Assembly (NCBI GenBank): GCA_035196065.1
Contig: CP136575.1
Coordinates: forward strand, 2,148,769 to 2,212,768
Source: Sphingobium sp.
Lineage (GTDB): Bacteria > Pseudomonadota > Alphaproteobacteria > Sphingomonadales > Sphingomonadaceae
Direction of reading: 5' to 3'
DNA: 64,000 nucleotides
Shown here: positions 10,777-20,246 of the stretch, in pieces
Position numbering within the stretch: the stretch's first letter is position 1
Layout of the letters: the number at the start of each line of letters is the position of its first letter
Position numbers and translations under genes: made by a program
The notes under the pieces: generated by a model
Databases searched by the model: none
What the model saw: the letters and a program-made list of their open reading frames with translations, nothing else
What the model was told of the DNA's origin: nothing

Positions 10777-11303
10777 GGCCTGGCTGGTGCCGCAAGATTT
10801 GGCGCAAAGCAATCGGGATGATGAAAATCGGGATTTCCGCACGGATGGGCCAGCGCCCAATAGGATTTTGTTTCATCTGTCTCATGAAGCACGGCGGAAA
10901 GCCCGATCTCGCAAGATGCGGTCAATAGACTGGGTAATGCCAGCGTCACTTCAAGAGTGGCCCCCATATCGCTGGATGTGCAATGGATGTCAGGGCGCTG
11001 CATCGGCCACTCGGCCATGCCTTCCCGATAGCCGGAGAAGCGGTAGGCGGCCCATTGCGTCGATGGCGAGAAATTGAATTCAAAATAACCGCGTTGATCC
11101 GGGTGGCGCACAAACAGTTCGAAGCAGGTCGTTTGCCAGAGACCGTCGGCCCGCGGACCATTGGCCACATAGGCCGGCAAAATCAGGCTACCCGGTTCAC
11201 AGTCGACGTGAAAACGCAGGTCCATTCGCCCGCCCGGCTCGAAACCATAGGTTACATCAACTCTGCCCGCCTTGGATGCAGGCGTCGCCGGATGACATAG
11301 CAT
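10773..11303 (-). CDS. DOMON-like domain protein
   Basis: A 176-residue protein matching the small cytoplasmic DOMON-like (CBM9-related beta-sandwich) proteins of sphingomonads. It begins [11 protein letters not shown], carries DLRFHV and the central [32 protein letters not shown] blocks, and ends with [19 protein letters not shown]. The fold generally binds sugars or haem; no ligand is evident. The ATG at 11303 fits the family beginning; a GTG at 11348 would overlap the tyrS start region. It is the first gene of the operon with the NamZ-type enzyme, and diverges from tyrS. Confidence 0.82.
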   Translation of the reverse strand: MLCHPATPASKAGRVDVTYGFEPGGRMDLRFHVDCEPGSLILPAYVANGPRADGLWQTTCFELFVRHPDQRGYFEFNFSPSTQWAAYRFSGYREGMAEWPMQRPDIHCTSSDMGATLEVTLALPSLLTASCEIGLSAVLHETDETKSYWALAHPCGNPDFHHPDCFAPNLAAPARP

Positions 11304-11349
11304 CGAAACATTGGCCAATTTGAAACTCCGTGCTAGGCGCGCTGCCACT

Positions 11350-12582
11350 ATGTCCAGCTATCAGTCCGATCTTCTGCGCCTACTCGAAGCGCGCGGCTAT
11401 ATCCACCAGCTAACCGATGCCGGCACGCTTGATGCGTTGGCAGGCAAGGAAATCATTCCGGGATATGTCGGCTTCGACGCTACCGCACCGTCGCTGCATG
11501 TTGGAAATCTGGTCTCGATCATGCTGCTGCGCCGCTTACAACAGGCCGGCCACAAGCCAGTGGTCGTGATGGGCGGCGGCACTACGCGCATCGGCGACCC
11601 CACCGGCAAGGACGAAGTCCGCAAGATGCTGACCGACGAGGCTATCGAAGCCAATATCGCGTCGATCCGCACCGCGTTCGAGCAATTCCTGACTTTTGGT
11701 GATGGTCCCACCGACGCAGTGATGGTCAACAACCATGATTGGCTGGGCAAGCTGGGATATATCGAAATGCTGCAAAAGGTTGGCACGCATTTCACCGTCA
11801 ACCGGATGCTATCGTTCGATTCGGTTCGGCTCCGCCTTGAGCGCGAACAGCCGATGACCTTCCTTGAATTTAACTACATGATCCTTCAGGGCTATGATTT
11901 CCGTCATCTCAACCAGAACATGGGCGTTCGGTTGCAAATGGGCGGAAGCGACCAGTGGGGCAATATCATCAACGGCGTTGAATTGACACGGCGGATGGAC
12001 GGGGTCGAAGTTTTCGGCCTGACGACCCCGCTCATCACAAAATCCGACGGTACCAAGATGGGCAAATCGGTTTCGGGAGCGGTTTGGCTCAACGAAGCGC
12101 AACTCCCCGCTTATGATTATTGGCAGTTCTGGCGCAACACCGACGACCGCGATGTGGGTCGGTTCCTGCGCCTGTTCACCGATATTGAACTGGACGAGAT
12201 TGCGCGGCTTGAAGCACTTGGCGGATCCGAGATAAACGAGGCGAAGAAAATCCTTGCTGACGCAGCCACTGCGCTTGCCCGCGGCCCGCAGGCAGCTGTT
12301 GATGCAGCCGAAACTGCAAGGCGGACATTCGAAGAGGGTGTCGGCGGCGCTCATCTACCCAGCATCACGGTTGCCGACGCTGCCATATCGCTGGTTGATG
12401 CGATGGCAGCACTAGGCCTTGCTGTATCGAAGAAAGAGGCGCGCCGTCTGATATCTGGCGGTGGTGCTCGCGTAGACGATGTGCAGGTTCAGGACGAGAA
12501 CCATATGATCACGGCAGGACCGGAACCGATCAAGGTTTCTGCGGGGAAAAAGAAACACGGGATGCTGCATTTTTCCGCTTAA
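11350..12582 (+). CDS. tyrS: Tyrosyl-tRNA synthetase
   Basis: Class I aminoacyl-tRNA synthetase charging tRNA-Tyr. The HIGH-type signature appears as [12 protein letters not shown] near residue 37, the KMSKS loop as KMGKS, and the tyrosine-binding YMILQGYDF and [11 protein letters not shown] segments are intact. A C-terminal S4 RNA-binding domain ([19 protein letters not shown]) completes a normal 410-residue protein. The ATG at 11350 ([17 protein letters not shown]) is preferred over one 39 bases upstream, since the family starts there. The 46 bases to the divergent DOMON-like gene must hold both promoters. Confidence 0.96.
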   Translation: MSSYQSDLLRLLEARGYIHQLTDAGTLDALAGKEIIPGYVGFDATAPSLHVGNLVSIMLLRRLQQAGHKPVVVMGGGTTRIGDPTGKDEVRKMLTDEAIEANIASIRTAFEQFLTFGDGPTDAVMVNNHDWLGKLGYIEMLQKVGTHFTVNRMLSFDSVRLRLEREQPMTFLEFNYMILQGYDFRHLNQNMGVRLQMGGSDQWGNIINGVELTRRMDGVEVFGLTTPLITKSDGTKMGKSVSGAVWLNEAQLPAYDYWQFWRNTDDRDVGRFLRLFTDIELDEIARLEALGGSEINEAKKILADAATALARGPQAAVDAAETARRTFEEGVGGAHLPSITVADAAISLVDAMAALGLAVSKKEARRLISGGGARVDDVQVQDENHMITAGPEPIKVSAGKKKHGMLHFSA

Positions 12583-12672
12583 GGTAAATGAAGGCAGTCC
12601 CGACTTTACCCTTTGTTTGTAAAATTCTGCCAGACGGAACCTGTGACCTTTGTGAAACAGGATTTGGCTTAA

Positions 12673-12996
12673 ATGGTGCAGCCCGCAATCGACCAGAATT
12701 TTGACCTTCGCCGCGCGGCCCGCCATCGCGCGAGTTTCGAGGCACTGGCCGATAGCAAACGGCATGGCGAGCAAAGCGTGCACATTGCCAATGTGTCTGC
12801 ACATGGCTTTATGATCGATAACAATGTCGTTTTCGAACATGGCGATCGCATTGAACTGCGCCTACCTGTCGTCGGCCGCATTGAAGCGCATCTGATCTGG
12901 TCGGTCGACGGCCGCGCCGGTTTCCAGTTTGAACGCGTTATCCGCCTTCCCGAATTTCTCGCGCTTGTTGAAATCCTGACGCCGAAGCTCCGCTAA
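12673..12996 (+). CDS. PilZ domain protein, cyclic-di-GMP receptor candidate
   Basis: Single-domain protein of 107 residues. It has the two-part PilZ binding signature: an Arg cluster (LRRAARHR at residues 12-19) and the NVSAHG box near residues 40-45, followed by the beta-barrel strands. Such proteins change shape on binding cyclic di-GMP and regulate motility or envelope functions; the target is not evident. Its stop overlaps the convergent recG stop by 4 bases. An EAL-domain protein, a possible partner in cyclic-di-GMP turnover, is encoded 6 kb downstream. Confidence 0.85.
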   Translation: MVQPAIDQNFDLRRAARHRASFEALADSKRHGEQSVHIANVSAHGFMIDNNVVFEHGDRIELRLPVVGRIEAHLIWSVDGRAGFQFERVIRLPEFLALVEILTPKLR

Positions 12997-15050
12997 CCGC
13001 CGCGCAGCGTCGCCACGCCGGCATCGCGTTCAAACAGATAAAGCGCCGTTCGCGCCGCTTGACCGCGCGGACCATCCAGCCCGCCATCACGATCAACCAG
13101 CAGCCGCGCATCATCGGACGCAGCGCCGATCCAGCGGCGCACCTGTTCATCGGTTGCGACCCGAAACGGGCTATCGCCGGACTGGCGCGTGCCGAGCATT
13201 TCGCCAGCGCCGCGCAGTTTCAGATCTTCTTCGGCAATGCGAAAGCCGTCATTGGTCTCCCGCATCAAAGCGAGGCGCGCCCGCGCCGTTTCGCTGACCT
13301 GTGCCGCTCGCACCAATATGCATGTCGATTTCGCCGCACCACGGCCAACGCGCCCGCGCAGCTGGTGCAGCTGTGCGAGCCCGAATCTGTCTGCCGATTC
13401 GACCACGATCAAGCTGGCATTTGGAACATCAACGCCAACTTCAATCACTGTCGTCGCGACCAGCAACCGGGTTTTCCCGGCGGCAAAGGCTTCCATCACA
13501 GCGTCTTTTTCAGGGCCTTTCATCCGGCCATGGACTAGCGCGACCACATCACCAAAACGCTGGCGCAGCATCGCGGCCCGTTGTTCGGCCGCGGCAAGTT
13601 CACTCCGCTCGCTTTCTTCCACCAGCGGGCAGACCCAAAATGCCTGTTGGCCGCTGGAAAGGTGGCGGGCAAGGCCGTCAACCAGTTCGGGCAAGCGCTC
13701 TTCTGATATCACCCGCGTTTCCACCGGCGTGCGACCGGGTGGCATTTCATCAAGCCGTGACGTGTCCATCTCCCCATAAGCGGCCAGTGCAAGACTGCGC
13801 GGTATAGGGGTCGCGGTCATCACCAGCAGATGCGGCACCCCCTGCCCTTTGCGCGACAGCATCAGGCGCTGGCTCACGCCAAAGCGATGCTGTTCATCGA
13901 TGATCGCCAATGCCAGCGAACGATAGGTGACGGCTTCCTGAAAAATCGCATGGGTGCCCACCAATATGTCAATCGAGCCATCGGCAAGCCCCATGAGCAC
14001 TGATTCCCGCACCCGCCCCTTGTCGCGCCCGGTAAGGATCGCAACATTCACAGGTAGACCCGCCAATGACGCCTGCAGGCTGGCATAATGTTGTCGGGCA
14101 AGGATTTCGGTCGGCGCAAGAAAAGCGCCCTGCTTTCCGGCTTCTACCGCGCGAAGCAGGGCATGCAGCGCGACCATCGTTTTTCCCGAACCAACGTCGC
14201 CCTGCAACAGTCGCAGCATCGGCCGGGGTTGGGCCATATCGCCCTCGATTTCCGATATCACCCGCTGCTGCGCACCTGTGAGAGCAAAAGGCAGGCGCAA
14301 TTGCCCGACCAGTCGCCCGTCGCCTTCAACAGCCGTGCCGCGCCGCTTGTCCAGCGCCGCGCGCACAAGCCGCATCGCAAGCTGGTTGGCAAAAAGTTCA
14401 TCATAGGCCAGGCGGTCGCGCACCGCCTCTTCATCCTTGCCATGGACTTGTGCCACCGCGGTTGACCAAGCGGGCCAGCGATGCTCGGCAAGTAACGAAG
14501 GTTCAATCCACTCCTCCAGCTCTGGCACCCGCTCGAGTGCCTGGCTTGCAAGCGCATGCAGCCGGTTGCTTGTCAAACCTTCGGACAGTGGATAGACAGG
14601 CTCAACTAATCCGACCGACGCACTGCCGGGTTCCGCGATATGATCTGGGTGCACGATCTGCAACTCATCGCCATAGCGCTCTAGCTTTCCAGAAATGACG
14701 CGCGTGGCTCCCACTGGAAGCTGCTTTTTTGCCCAATTTGCAGTGCGCCCGAAGAAAGTCAGTGTCAGATAACTGCCTTCACCATCAACACCAAGGATGC
14801 GCAGCGGGCTTCGCGCACTGCCCCCCGAACGATGCTGCGCGATGGCAAGGGTCACGATGATATTCTGCCCGACATCTGCAACGTCGAGCATGTTGACCGC
14901 CTTGCGATAGGTCCAACCTGACGGAAAATGGTAGAGCAGGTCTTTCACCCGCTTCAACCCAAGACGGTCGAGCGGCTTTGCAAGCCCGGGCCCCACGCCT
15001 TTCAGCGTTTCGATTTCGGCAAATAACGGATTGAGAATGTTGGGCCGCAT
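12993..15050 (-). CDS. recG: ATP-dependent DNA helicase RecG
   Basis: Branched-DNA helicase that remodels stalled replication forks and Holliday junctions. The 685 residues comprise an N-terminal wedge (OB-fold, residues ~1-170), a RecA-like domain with Walker A GDVGSGKT near 286 and DEQH box IIDEQHRFG near 382, and a second helicase domain with TTVIEVGVDVPNA and QLRGRVGRG. The C-terminal TRG-like motif is within the last 120 residues. It diverges from sdhE with 57 bases between; recG, sdhE and mfd stay together in many sphingomonads. Confidence 0.96.
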   Translation of the reverse strand: MRPNILNPLFAEIETLKGVGPGLAKPLDRLGLKRVKDLLYHFPSGWTYRKAVNMLDVADVGQNIIVTLAIAQHRSGGSARSPLRILGVDGEGSYLTLTFFGRTANWAKKQLPVGATRVISGKLERYGDELQIVHPDHIAEPGSASVGLVEPVYPLSEGLTSNRLHALASQALERVPELEEWIEPSLLAEHRWPAWSTAVAQVHGKDEEAVRDRLAYDELFANQLAMRLVRAALDKRRGTAVEGDGRLVGQLRLPFALTGAQQRVISEIEGDMAQPRPMLRLLQGDVGSGKTMVALHALLRAVEAGKQGAFLAPTEILARQHYASLQASLAGLPVNVAILTGRDKGRVRESVLMGLADGSIDILVGTHAIFQEAVTYRSLALAIIDEQHRFGVSQRLMLSRKGQGVPHLLVMTATPIPRSLALAAYGEMDTSRLDEMPPGRTPVETRVISEERLPELVDGLARHLSSGQQAFWVCPLVEESERSELAAAEQRAAMLRQRFGDVVALVHGRMKGPEKDAVMEAFAAGKTRLLVATTVIEVGVDVPNASLIVVESADRFGLAQLHQLRGRVGRGAAKSTCILVRAAQVSETARARLALMRETNDGFRIAEEDLKLRGAGEMLGTRQSGDSPFRVATDEQVRRWIGAASDDARLLVDRDGGLDGPRGQAARTALYLFERDAGVATLRGG

Positions 15051-15107
15051 GGTTAGGGCCGCTTATAAAGGCGTAGCGCCATCAATCCACTATCTTCGAA
15101 AGCCAAT

Positions 15108-15392
15108 ATGGACAGGGACGCCTATCTTCGCAAACTGCACTTCCGCGCGCACCATCGTGGTACGCGCGAAGCAGACGCAATTGTCGGCGGCTATTTCGAC
15201 CAGCATCACTCCAACTGGAGTGAAAGCGAATTTGCGTGGTTCGAAGAGTTCATGGAAGAGCAGGATGCTGACATTATCGGCTGGGCCATGCGCACCATCG
15301 CAGTGCCGGCACAGTGGCAAGGGCCGCTGATGACCGCATTGCAGCAGCTCGATTTCGTGCAACTTCCGGCTGGGCTGGGTAACGCGGACTAA
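15108..15392 (+). CDS. sdhE: Succinate dehydrogenase assembly factor SdhE
   Basis: A 94-residue protein of the SdhE/SDHAF2 family that promotes covalent attachment of FAD to the succinate dehydrogenase flavoprotein. The diagnostic RGxxE box is present as HHRGTREADAIVG (residues ~15-27), followed by the helical bundle with the FEEFMEEQDADIIGW segment. It ends 4 bases before mfd and is clearly co-transcribed with it. The functional link between the two is not obvious; the arrangement is a conserved neighbourhood rather than a pathway. Confidence 0.9.
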   Translation: MDRDAYLRKLHFRAHHRGTREADAIVGGYFDQHHSNWSESEFAWFEEFMEEQDADIIGWAMRTIAVPAQWQGPLMTALQQLDFVQLPAGLGNAD

Positions 15393-15396
15393 GGAC

Positions 15397-18300
15397 ATGG
15401 CGGATATCCAGCGTATCTTGCGGGCCGATCGCCCGCTGACGCTTGCGTCAGTGCCAGCGGGGTTCACACCACTGCTACTGGCAGACCTTGCGCGCGGTTC
15501 CAAGGGAATGACCGTTTACGTCGCTCCCGATGAAGCGGCGATGCGCAGCCTTGCGGAAACAATTCCCTTTTTCGCACCCGAGATTGAAATCTTGCAGTTC
15601 CCCGGCTGGGATTGCCTTCCCTATGACCGCGCCTCGCCTTCGACGGTCATCACCAGCCAGCGGATGGCGACCCTAGCCGCGCTGCAAAGCCCCGCTCTGG
15701 GGAAGCGGCTGTTGCTGACCACCATTGGCGCCCTGATCCAGCGCGTGGTTACGCCATTTCGCATCCGCCAGACGGGTGCGATCCTTGCCTCAGGCGTTTC
15801 AATCAGCCGCGAACGTTTGGCTACTTTGCTGCAATCCAACGGCTATTTCCGCGTTGATACCGTTGCCGAACAAGGCGAATTTGCGCTGCGCGGCAGCCTT
15901 GTCGACCTGATCCCTGCCGGCAGCGAGGCAGGTCTGCGGCTCGACTTTTTCGGCGACGAGATTGAGACGATACGTTCCTTTTCCCCGCAGGACCAGCGCA
16001 GCACCGGTATAGTCGAACGTTTCGAACTGCTTCCGGCAGTCGAGACATTGATGGATGAAGACGCCGTCCGTCGATTCCGCACCCAATATCGTGATCTGTT
16101 TGGCGGCACTGCGACCGGCGACCCGCTTTATCAGGCTGTGTCCGAAGGCAGGCGTCTTGCCGGAATGGATCACTGGCTCCCGCTTTTCGAAGACCGGATG
16201 GTAACATTACTCGACCATCTTGGGAAAGATCCGCTTATCATTCGCGATCAGGCAGCGCTTGCCGCGGGCGAAGCCCGGTTCGAGGCAATTGCTGATTATC
16301 ACGCCAACCGTGAAAAGGCGCAGTCCGCAAGCCCGGGAAGCTATCGCCCACTGGCACCGCAAAAGCTTTATCTGACGAGCGCCGAATTGCAGGCCTTGTG
16401 CGATGACCATCGCGCCCATCTGCTCACGCCGTTTCCAGCCCCAGAAATGGCTCAGGTTGTTGATTTCGGGATCTCGGCGGGGCGGGATTTTGCGCCCGAA
16501 CGTGCCCGTAAAGACAATGTGTATGAAGCAGTTGCCGCCTATTTGAAGGAAAGCCAGCGCGCCGGGCAAAAGCCGATCATCGCCAGCTATTCCCGCGGTG
16601 CGCGCGAACGGTTGAAAGGTCTGCTGTCGGATCATGGCGCGCCGAAACTTGCCGAGGCTGATGGCTGGCAGGCCGCACTTGGCACAGCGACCAGCAAGAC
16701 CGTCGCAATGGTCGTCTTGCCGATCGACCATGGCTTTGCCACGCCCGACGTCGCGCTGCTTTCAGAACAGGACATATTGGGCGACCGGCTCGTCCGCCGC
16801 CGCAAATCAAAGAAAAGCGCCGACGCGTTTCTGGCCGAAATGGCCGCGCTTACGCCGGGTGACCTGATAGTTCACGTCGAACATGGCATCGGCCGCTATG
16901 AAGGTCTTGCCTCCATCCCGGTCGGTCAAAGCCCGCATGATTGTGTAACGTTGGTCTATGCGGGCGGCGACAAGCTTTATGTACCGGTTGAAAATATCGA
17001 CGTTCTGTCGCGCTATGGCAGCGGCGGCGAAGGTGCGGTCGGCCTCGACAGACTGGGTGGCGAAGCGTGGCAGCGGCGCAAGGCGAAGCTGAAAGAACGC
17101 ATCACCGCGATCGCGCATGAACTTATTGCGACGGCCGCCCAACGCGCGCTTCGCCCCGGCGTTACGATGGAAATTGATCCGTCGGCCTATGCATCGTTCG
17201 TTGATCGCTTTCCTTATTCGGAAACCGAAGATCAGGACCGCGTCATAACCGAGGTGCTCGACGACCTTGCCAGCGGCACACCGATGGACCGATTGGTTTG
17301 CGGCGATGTCGGCTTTGGCAAGACGGAGGTTGCAATGCGCGCCGCCTTTGCAGCGGCCATGTCCGGCTATCAGGTAGCGGTGATTGCGCCGACCACCCTG
17401 CTCGCCCGGCAGCATTTTTCCAATTTCGTCGAACGCTTTGCGGATACGCCTTTGCAACTGGGCCGGCTGTCTCGCCTCGTTCCCGCAGCAGAGGCCACCA
17501 AGACCCGCGATGGCCTTGCCGACGGATCGATCGATATCGTGATCGGCACCCATGCGGTTTTGTCCAAGACAGTGAACTTCAAACGGCTGGGTTTGGTCAT
17601 CGTTGATGAGGAGCAACGTTTTGGCGTCAACCACAAGGAACAGCTGAAGGCACTGAAAACCGACGTTCATATGTTGACGCTGACGGCAACGCCCATTCCG
17701 CGCACCTTGCAAATGGCTATGTCGGGCCTTCGCGAATTGTCGGTGATCCAGACCCCGCCGGTCGACCGGCTCGCGGTGCGCACCTATGTCATGCCTTGGG
17801 ACGAGGTCGTGATGCGCGAAGCCTTGCTGCGCGAACATTATCGCGGCGGGCAGAGCTTCTTTGTCGTCCCACGCATTTCGGATCTGCCGGAAATCGAGGA
17901 TTTCATTCGGGAACAGGTGCCCGAGGTGAAGTTCGTCACCGCGCATGGCCAGATGTCCGCCGGGGAAATCGAAGAGCGGATGACCGCCTTTTATGACAAG
18001 CGGTACGACGTTCTGCTGTCGACAACGATCATCGAAAGCGGTCTTGATATTCCGAGTGCAAACACCCTTATCATCCACCGTGCCGACCGGTTCGGATTGG
18101 CGCAGCTCTATCAGTTGCGCGGTCGCGTCGGGCGATCAAAACTGCGCGCCTATGCCTATCTGACGCAGCCGGTGGACCGTGTACTCAACGAGACCGCTGA
18201 AAAGCGGCTGAAGGTGTTGAGCGATCTCGATAGCCTCGGCGCTGGTTTCCAGTTGGCAAGCCATGATCTTGATATACGTGGGGCCGGCAATTTGGTGGGC

Positions 18301-18873
18301 GATGAACAGTCCGGCCATATCAAGGAAGTCGGCTTTGAATTATACCAGTCGATGCTCGAAGACGCGATTCTTGAGGTTCGGGCCGAGAGCCAGGGGCTTG
18401 CCAAACCACGCGAAGGTTTCAGCCCACAAATCACCATCGATGCACCAATCCTGATCCCCGAAGATTATGTGCCAGACCTGTCGGTACGCATGGCGCTTTA
18501 CCGCCGGCTCAACGATCTGGACGGCGCGCTGGAAATCGAAGGTCTTGCTGCCGAAATTGCCGACCGCTTCGGCCCTATCCCCGAACCGACGCAAAACCTG
18601 CTCAAACTTATCGAGATCAAGCAAAATGCGCTCGTCGCGCAGGTATCAAAGATCGAATGCGGCGCACGCGGCGCGCTTGTTAGCTTCCATGAAGACCGCC
18701 CGCCAAATGTTGCGGGCCTCTTGGCTTATGTCGAGCGACTGGGGGCGACAGCTAAGCTTCGCCCGGACAGCAAGCTGGTGATCACCCGCAACTGGCCCGA
18801 TCCTGCCAGCAAGCTCAACGGATGCCTGCAATTGTCCAAGGGGCTCGCCGGCCTCGCGCGGAAGGCAGCCTAG
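15397..18873 (+). CDS. mfd: Transcription-repair coupling factor Mfd
   Basis: DNA translocase that displaces RNA polymerase stalled at lesions and recruits UvrA. The 1158 residues show the UvrB-like N-terminal domain, the RNA polymerase-interacting domain around residues 485-560 (GDLIVHVEHGIGRYEGL), the RecG-like motor with Walker A GDVGFGKTE near 636 and DEEQ box VDEEQRFG near 736, the QLRGRVGRS motif VI, and the C-terminal TRCF domain. Its stop overlaps the convergent EAL gene by 4 bases. Length and motif set are complete. Confidence 0.97.
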   Translation: MADIQRILRADRPLTLASVPAGFTPLLLADLARGSKGMTVYVAPDEAAMRSLAETIPFFAPEIEILQFPGWDCLPYDRASPSTVITSQRMATLAALQSPALGKRLLLTTIGALIQRVVTPFRIRQTGAILASGVSISRERLATLLQSNGYFRVDTVAEQGEFALRGSLVDLIPAGSEAGLRLDFFGDEIETIRSFSPQDQRSTGIVERFELLPAVETLMDEDAVRRFRTQYRDLFGGTATGDPLYQAVSEGRRLAGMDHWLPLFEDRMVTLLDHLGKDPLIIRDQAALAAGEARFEAIADYHANREKAQSASPGSYRPLAPQKLYLTSAELQALCDDHRAHLLTPFPAPEMAQVVDFGISAGRDFAPERARKDNVYEAVAAYLKESQRAGQKPIIASYSRGARERLKGLLSDHGAPKLAEADGWQAALGTATSKTVAMVVLPIDHGFATPDVALLSEQDILGDRLVRRRKSKKSADAFLAEMAALTPGDLIVHVEHGIGRYEGLASIPVGQSPHDCVTLVYAGGDKLYVPVENIDVLSRYGSGGEGAVGLDRLGGEAWQRRKAKLKERITAIAHELIATAAQRALRPGVTMEIDPSAYASFVDRFPYSETEDQDRVITEVLDDLASGTPMDRLVCGDVGFGKTEVAMRAAFAAAMSGYQVAVIAPTTLLARQHFSNFVERFADTPLQLGRLSRLVPAAEATKTRDGLADGSIDIVIGTHAVLSKTVNFKRLGLVIVDEEQRFGVNHKEQLKALKTDVHMLTLTATPIPRTLQMAMSGLRELSVIQTPPVDRLAVRTYVMPWDEVVMREALLREHYRGGQSFFVVPRISDLPEIEDFIREQVPEVKFVTAHGQMSAGEIEERMTAFYDKRYDVLLSTTIIESGLDIPSANTLIIHRADRFGLAQLYQLRGRVGRSKLRAYAYLTQPVDRVLNETAEKRLKVLSDLDSLGAGFQLASHDLDIRGAGNLVGDEQSGHIKEVGFELYQSMLEDAILEVRAESQGLAKPREGFSPQITIDAPILIPEDYVPDLSVRMALYRRLNDLDGALEIEGLAAEIADRFGPIPEPTQNLLKLIEIKQNALVAQVSKIECGARGALVSFHEDRPPNVAGLLAYVERLGATAKLRPDSKLVITRNWPDPASKLNGCLQLSKGLAGLARKAA

Positions 18874-20177
18874 GCGTTCCGCGCCGTTCGCCCTTGCGCC
18901 TCGGCAAGCGCGAATCCTGTAAAATCGTCGGGCGCAAGCGGCTGCGACCGGAGATAGCCTTGGAAGAAATCGCACCCCTCTGCGCGCAGCACCTCCAGTT
19001 CGGCTTGGCGCTCGACGCCTTCGGCGATGATCTGCAAGTCCAGCGCATGGCCCATGGCTATGATCGCACGCACGATGATGCGGTCCTTACCCTGACCATC
19101 AATGTCAGGGACCATCGCCTTATCCAGCTTCAGATAATCGATGGGTAGGCGCTTCAGATAGGCCAGGCTGGAATAGCCGGTCCCGAAATCGTCGAGTGCG
19201 ATGCGGATGCCGCGCTTCCGCAAAACCTGCAACTGCGCCGACGCAAGATCGATATCGCGCACAAGGCTCTCCTCGGTCAGTTCCAATGTCAGCCGGTTCG
19301 GCGAGAAACCTGAGGCCGCAAGCATGTCGAACAGATGGCGTGCATAATCATCGGTCAACTCGCCAGCGCCCATATTGATTGACAGCCGCAGCGGTTCGAG
19401 CGCGGCAGGCCAGTTCGCTGCGATGGCAATCGCCTTCCGCTGCACCAGATCTGAGAGCTCTTCGCGAAGATCGCACCGATCAGCTGCTGCAAACAGCTGG
19501 GCAGCGCCAAGTTCACCGAAATGCGGGTGCGCCCAACGTGCGAGAACCTCTGCACCGGTCAGTTGACCGTTCACGACAGAAAATTGTGGCTGCAATAAAA
19601 GGGCAATCTGTCCCTGCTCGATCGCGCCGCGCAAATCGCGGTCAAGCGTCGCATTGGCCACCATATTCTCAGCTGTCAGCGGCGCCGCAAGTGCATATTT
19701 CCGCCCTTTGTGCGCATAGGCGGCCGCCAAGGCCGATTGCGCACGCTGGAGCAGTATAGAGCCTGATTGTCCTGGTACGGCTGCCGCCATGCCGATTCGC
19801 GCGCTGATGTGGATCTCAACGCCTTGTGGACCAACATCACCTGACACGGCCGCCAGGAATTTTCGCGCCACAGCCTCGGAAACGCCCTTGCCATTGGGAT
19901 GGCCGATAATCACCAGAAACTCTCGACCGGGCATGCGCGCGACCATGACGATGTTTTCGACCGAAGCAGCCGCCTCGGCTATCCGTCTGCCAACGGCATT
20001 AATCACAACATTGCCAACATCGCGGCCGTGCAGGTCATTAATCTGTTTCAGATCGCGAATGCCGAGCAGTAAAAGTGTCGCCGACCGGCCCGCACTCGCC
20101 TCGAAAGCGGACAGCCATAAATGCGCATCGCGCGCTGGTGCGATTCGGATAGTGGGAATCAGGGCGCGGACAGGCAT
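18870..20177 (-). CDS. Degenerate GGDEF plus EAL domain protein
   Basis: A 435-residue cytoplasmic protein. The N-terminal ~165 residues have the GGDEF fold, but the active-site motif reads GREF at 84-87, so diguanylate cyclase activity is unlikely. The EAL domain (from ~175) looks catalytically complete: EVL in place of EAL at 210-212, ELTEES at 299-304, the DDFGTGYSSL loop at 329-338, Lys353 and EGVE at 386-389. Cyclic-di-GMP phosphodiesterase activity is therefore plausible. No sensor or membrane domain is visible. It is convergent with mfd and divergent from moaA. Confidence 0.88.
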   Translation of the reverse strand: MPVRALIPTIRIAPARDAHLWLSAFEASAGRSATLLLLGIRDLKQINDLHGRDVGNVVINAVGRRIAEAAASVENIVMVARMPGREFLVIIGHPNGKGVSEAVARKFLAAVSGDVGPQGVEIHISARIGMAAAVPGQSGSILLQRAQSALAAAYAHKGRKYALAAPLTAENMVANATLDRDLRGAIEQGQIALLLQPQFSVVNGQLTGAEVLARWAHPHFGELGAAQLFAAADRCDLREELSDLVQRKAIAIAANWPAALEPLRLSINMGAGELTDDYARHLFDMLAASGFSPNRLTLELTEESLVRDIDLASAQLQVLRKRGIRIALDDFGTGYSSLAYLKRLPIDYLKLDKAMVPDIDGQGKDRIIVRAIIAMGHALDLQIIAEGVERQAELEVLRAEGCDFFQGYLRSQPLAPDDFTGFALAEAQGRTARNA

Positions 20178-20246
20178 TTCAGCCGCATAGCACTAAAATC
20201 TTTAGCAAGCATTGCCAGCATCATATCCGCGCATTAGGTGATTGGC

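Noticed and set aside
12583-12610. Inverted repeat GGTAAA...TTTACC after tyrS as terminator
   Set aside because: Only six pairs with a 16-base loop and no clean T-run; too weak to annotate.
16807-18078. Long open frame (423 codons) on the minus strand opposite mfd
   Set aside because: It is entirely antisense to the conserved motor domain of Mfd, has no family resemblance, and reflects third-position GC bias.
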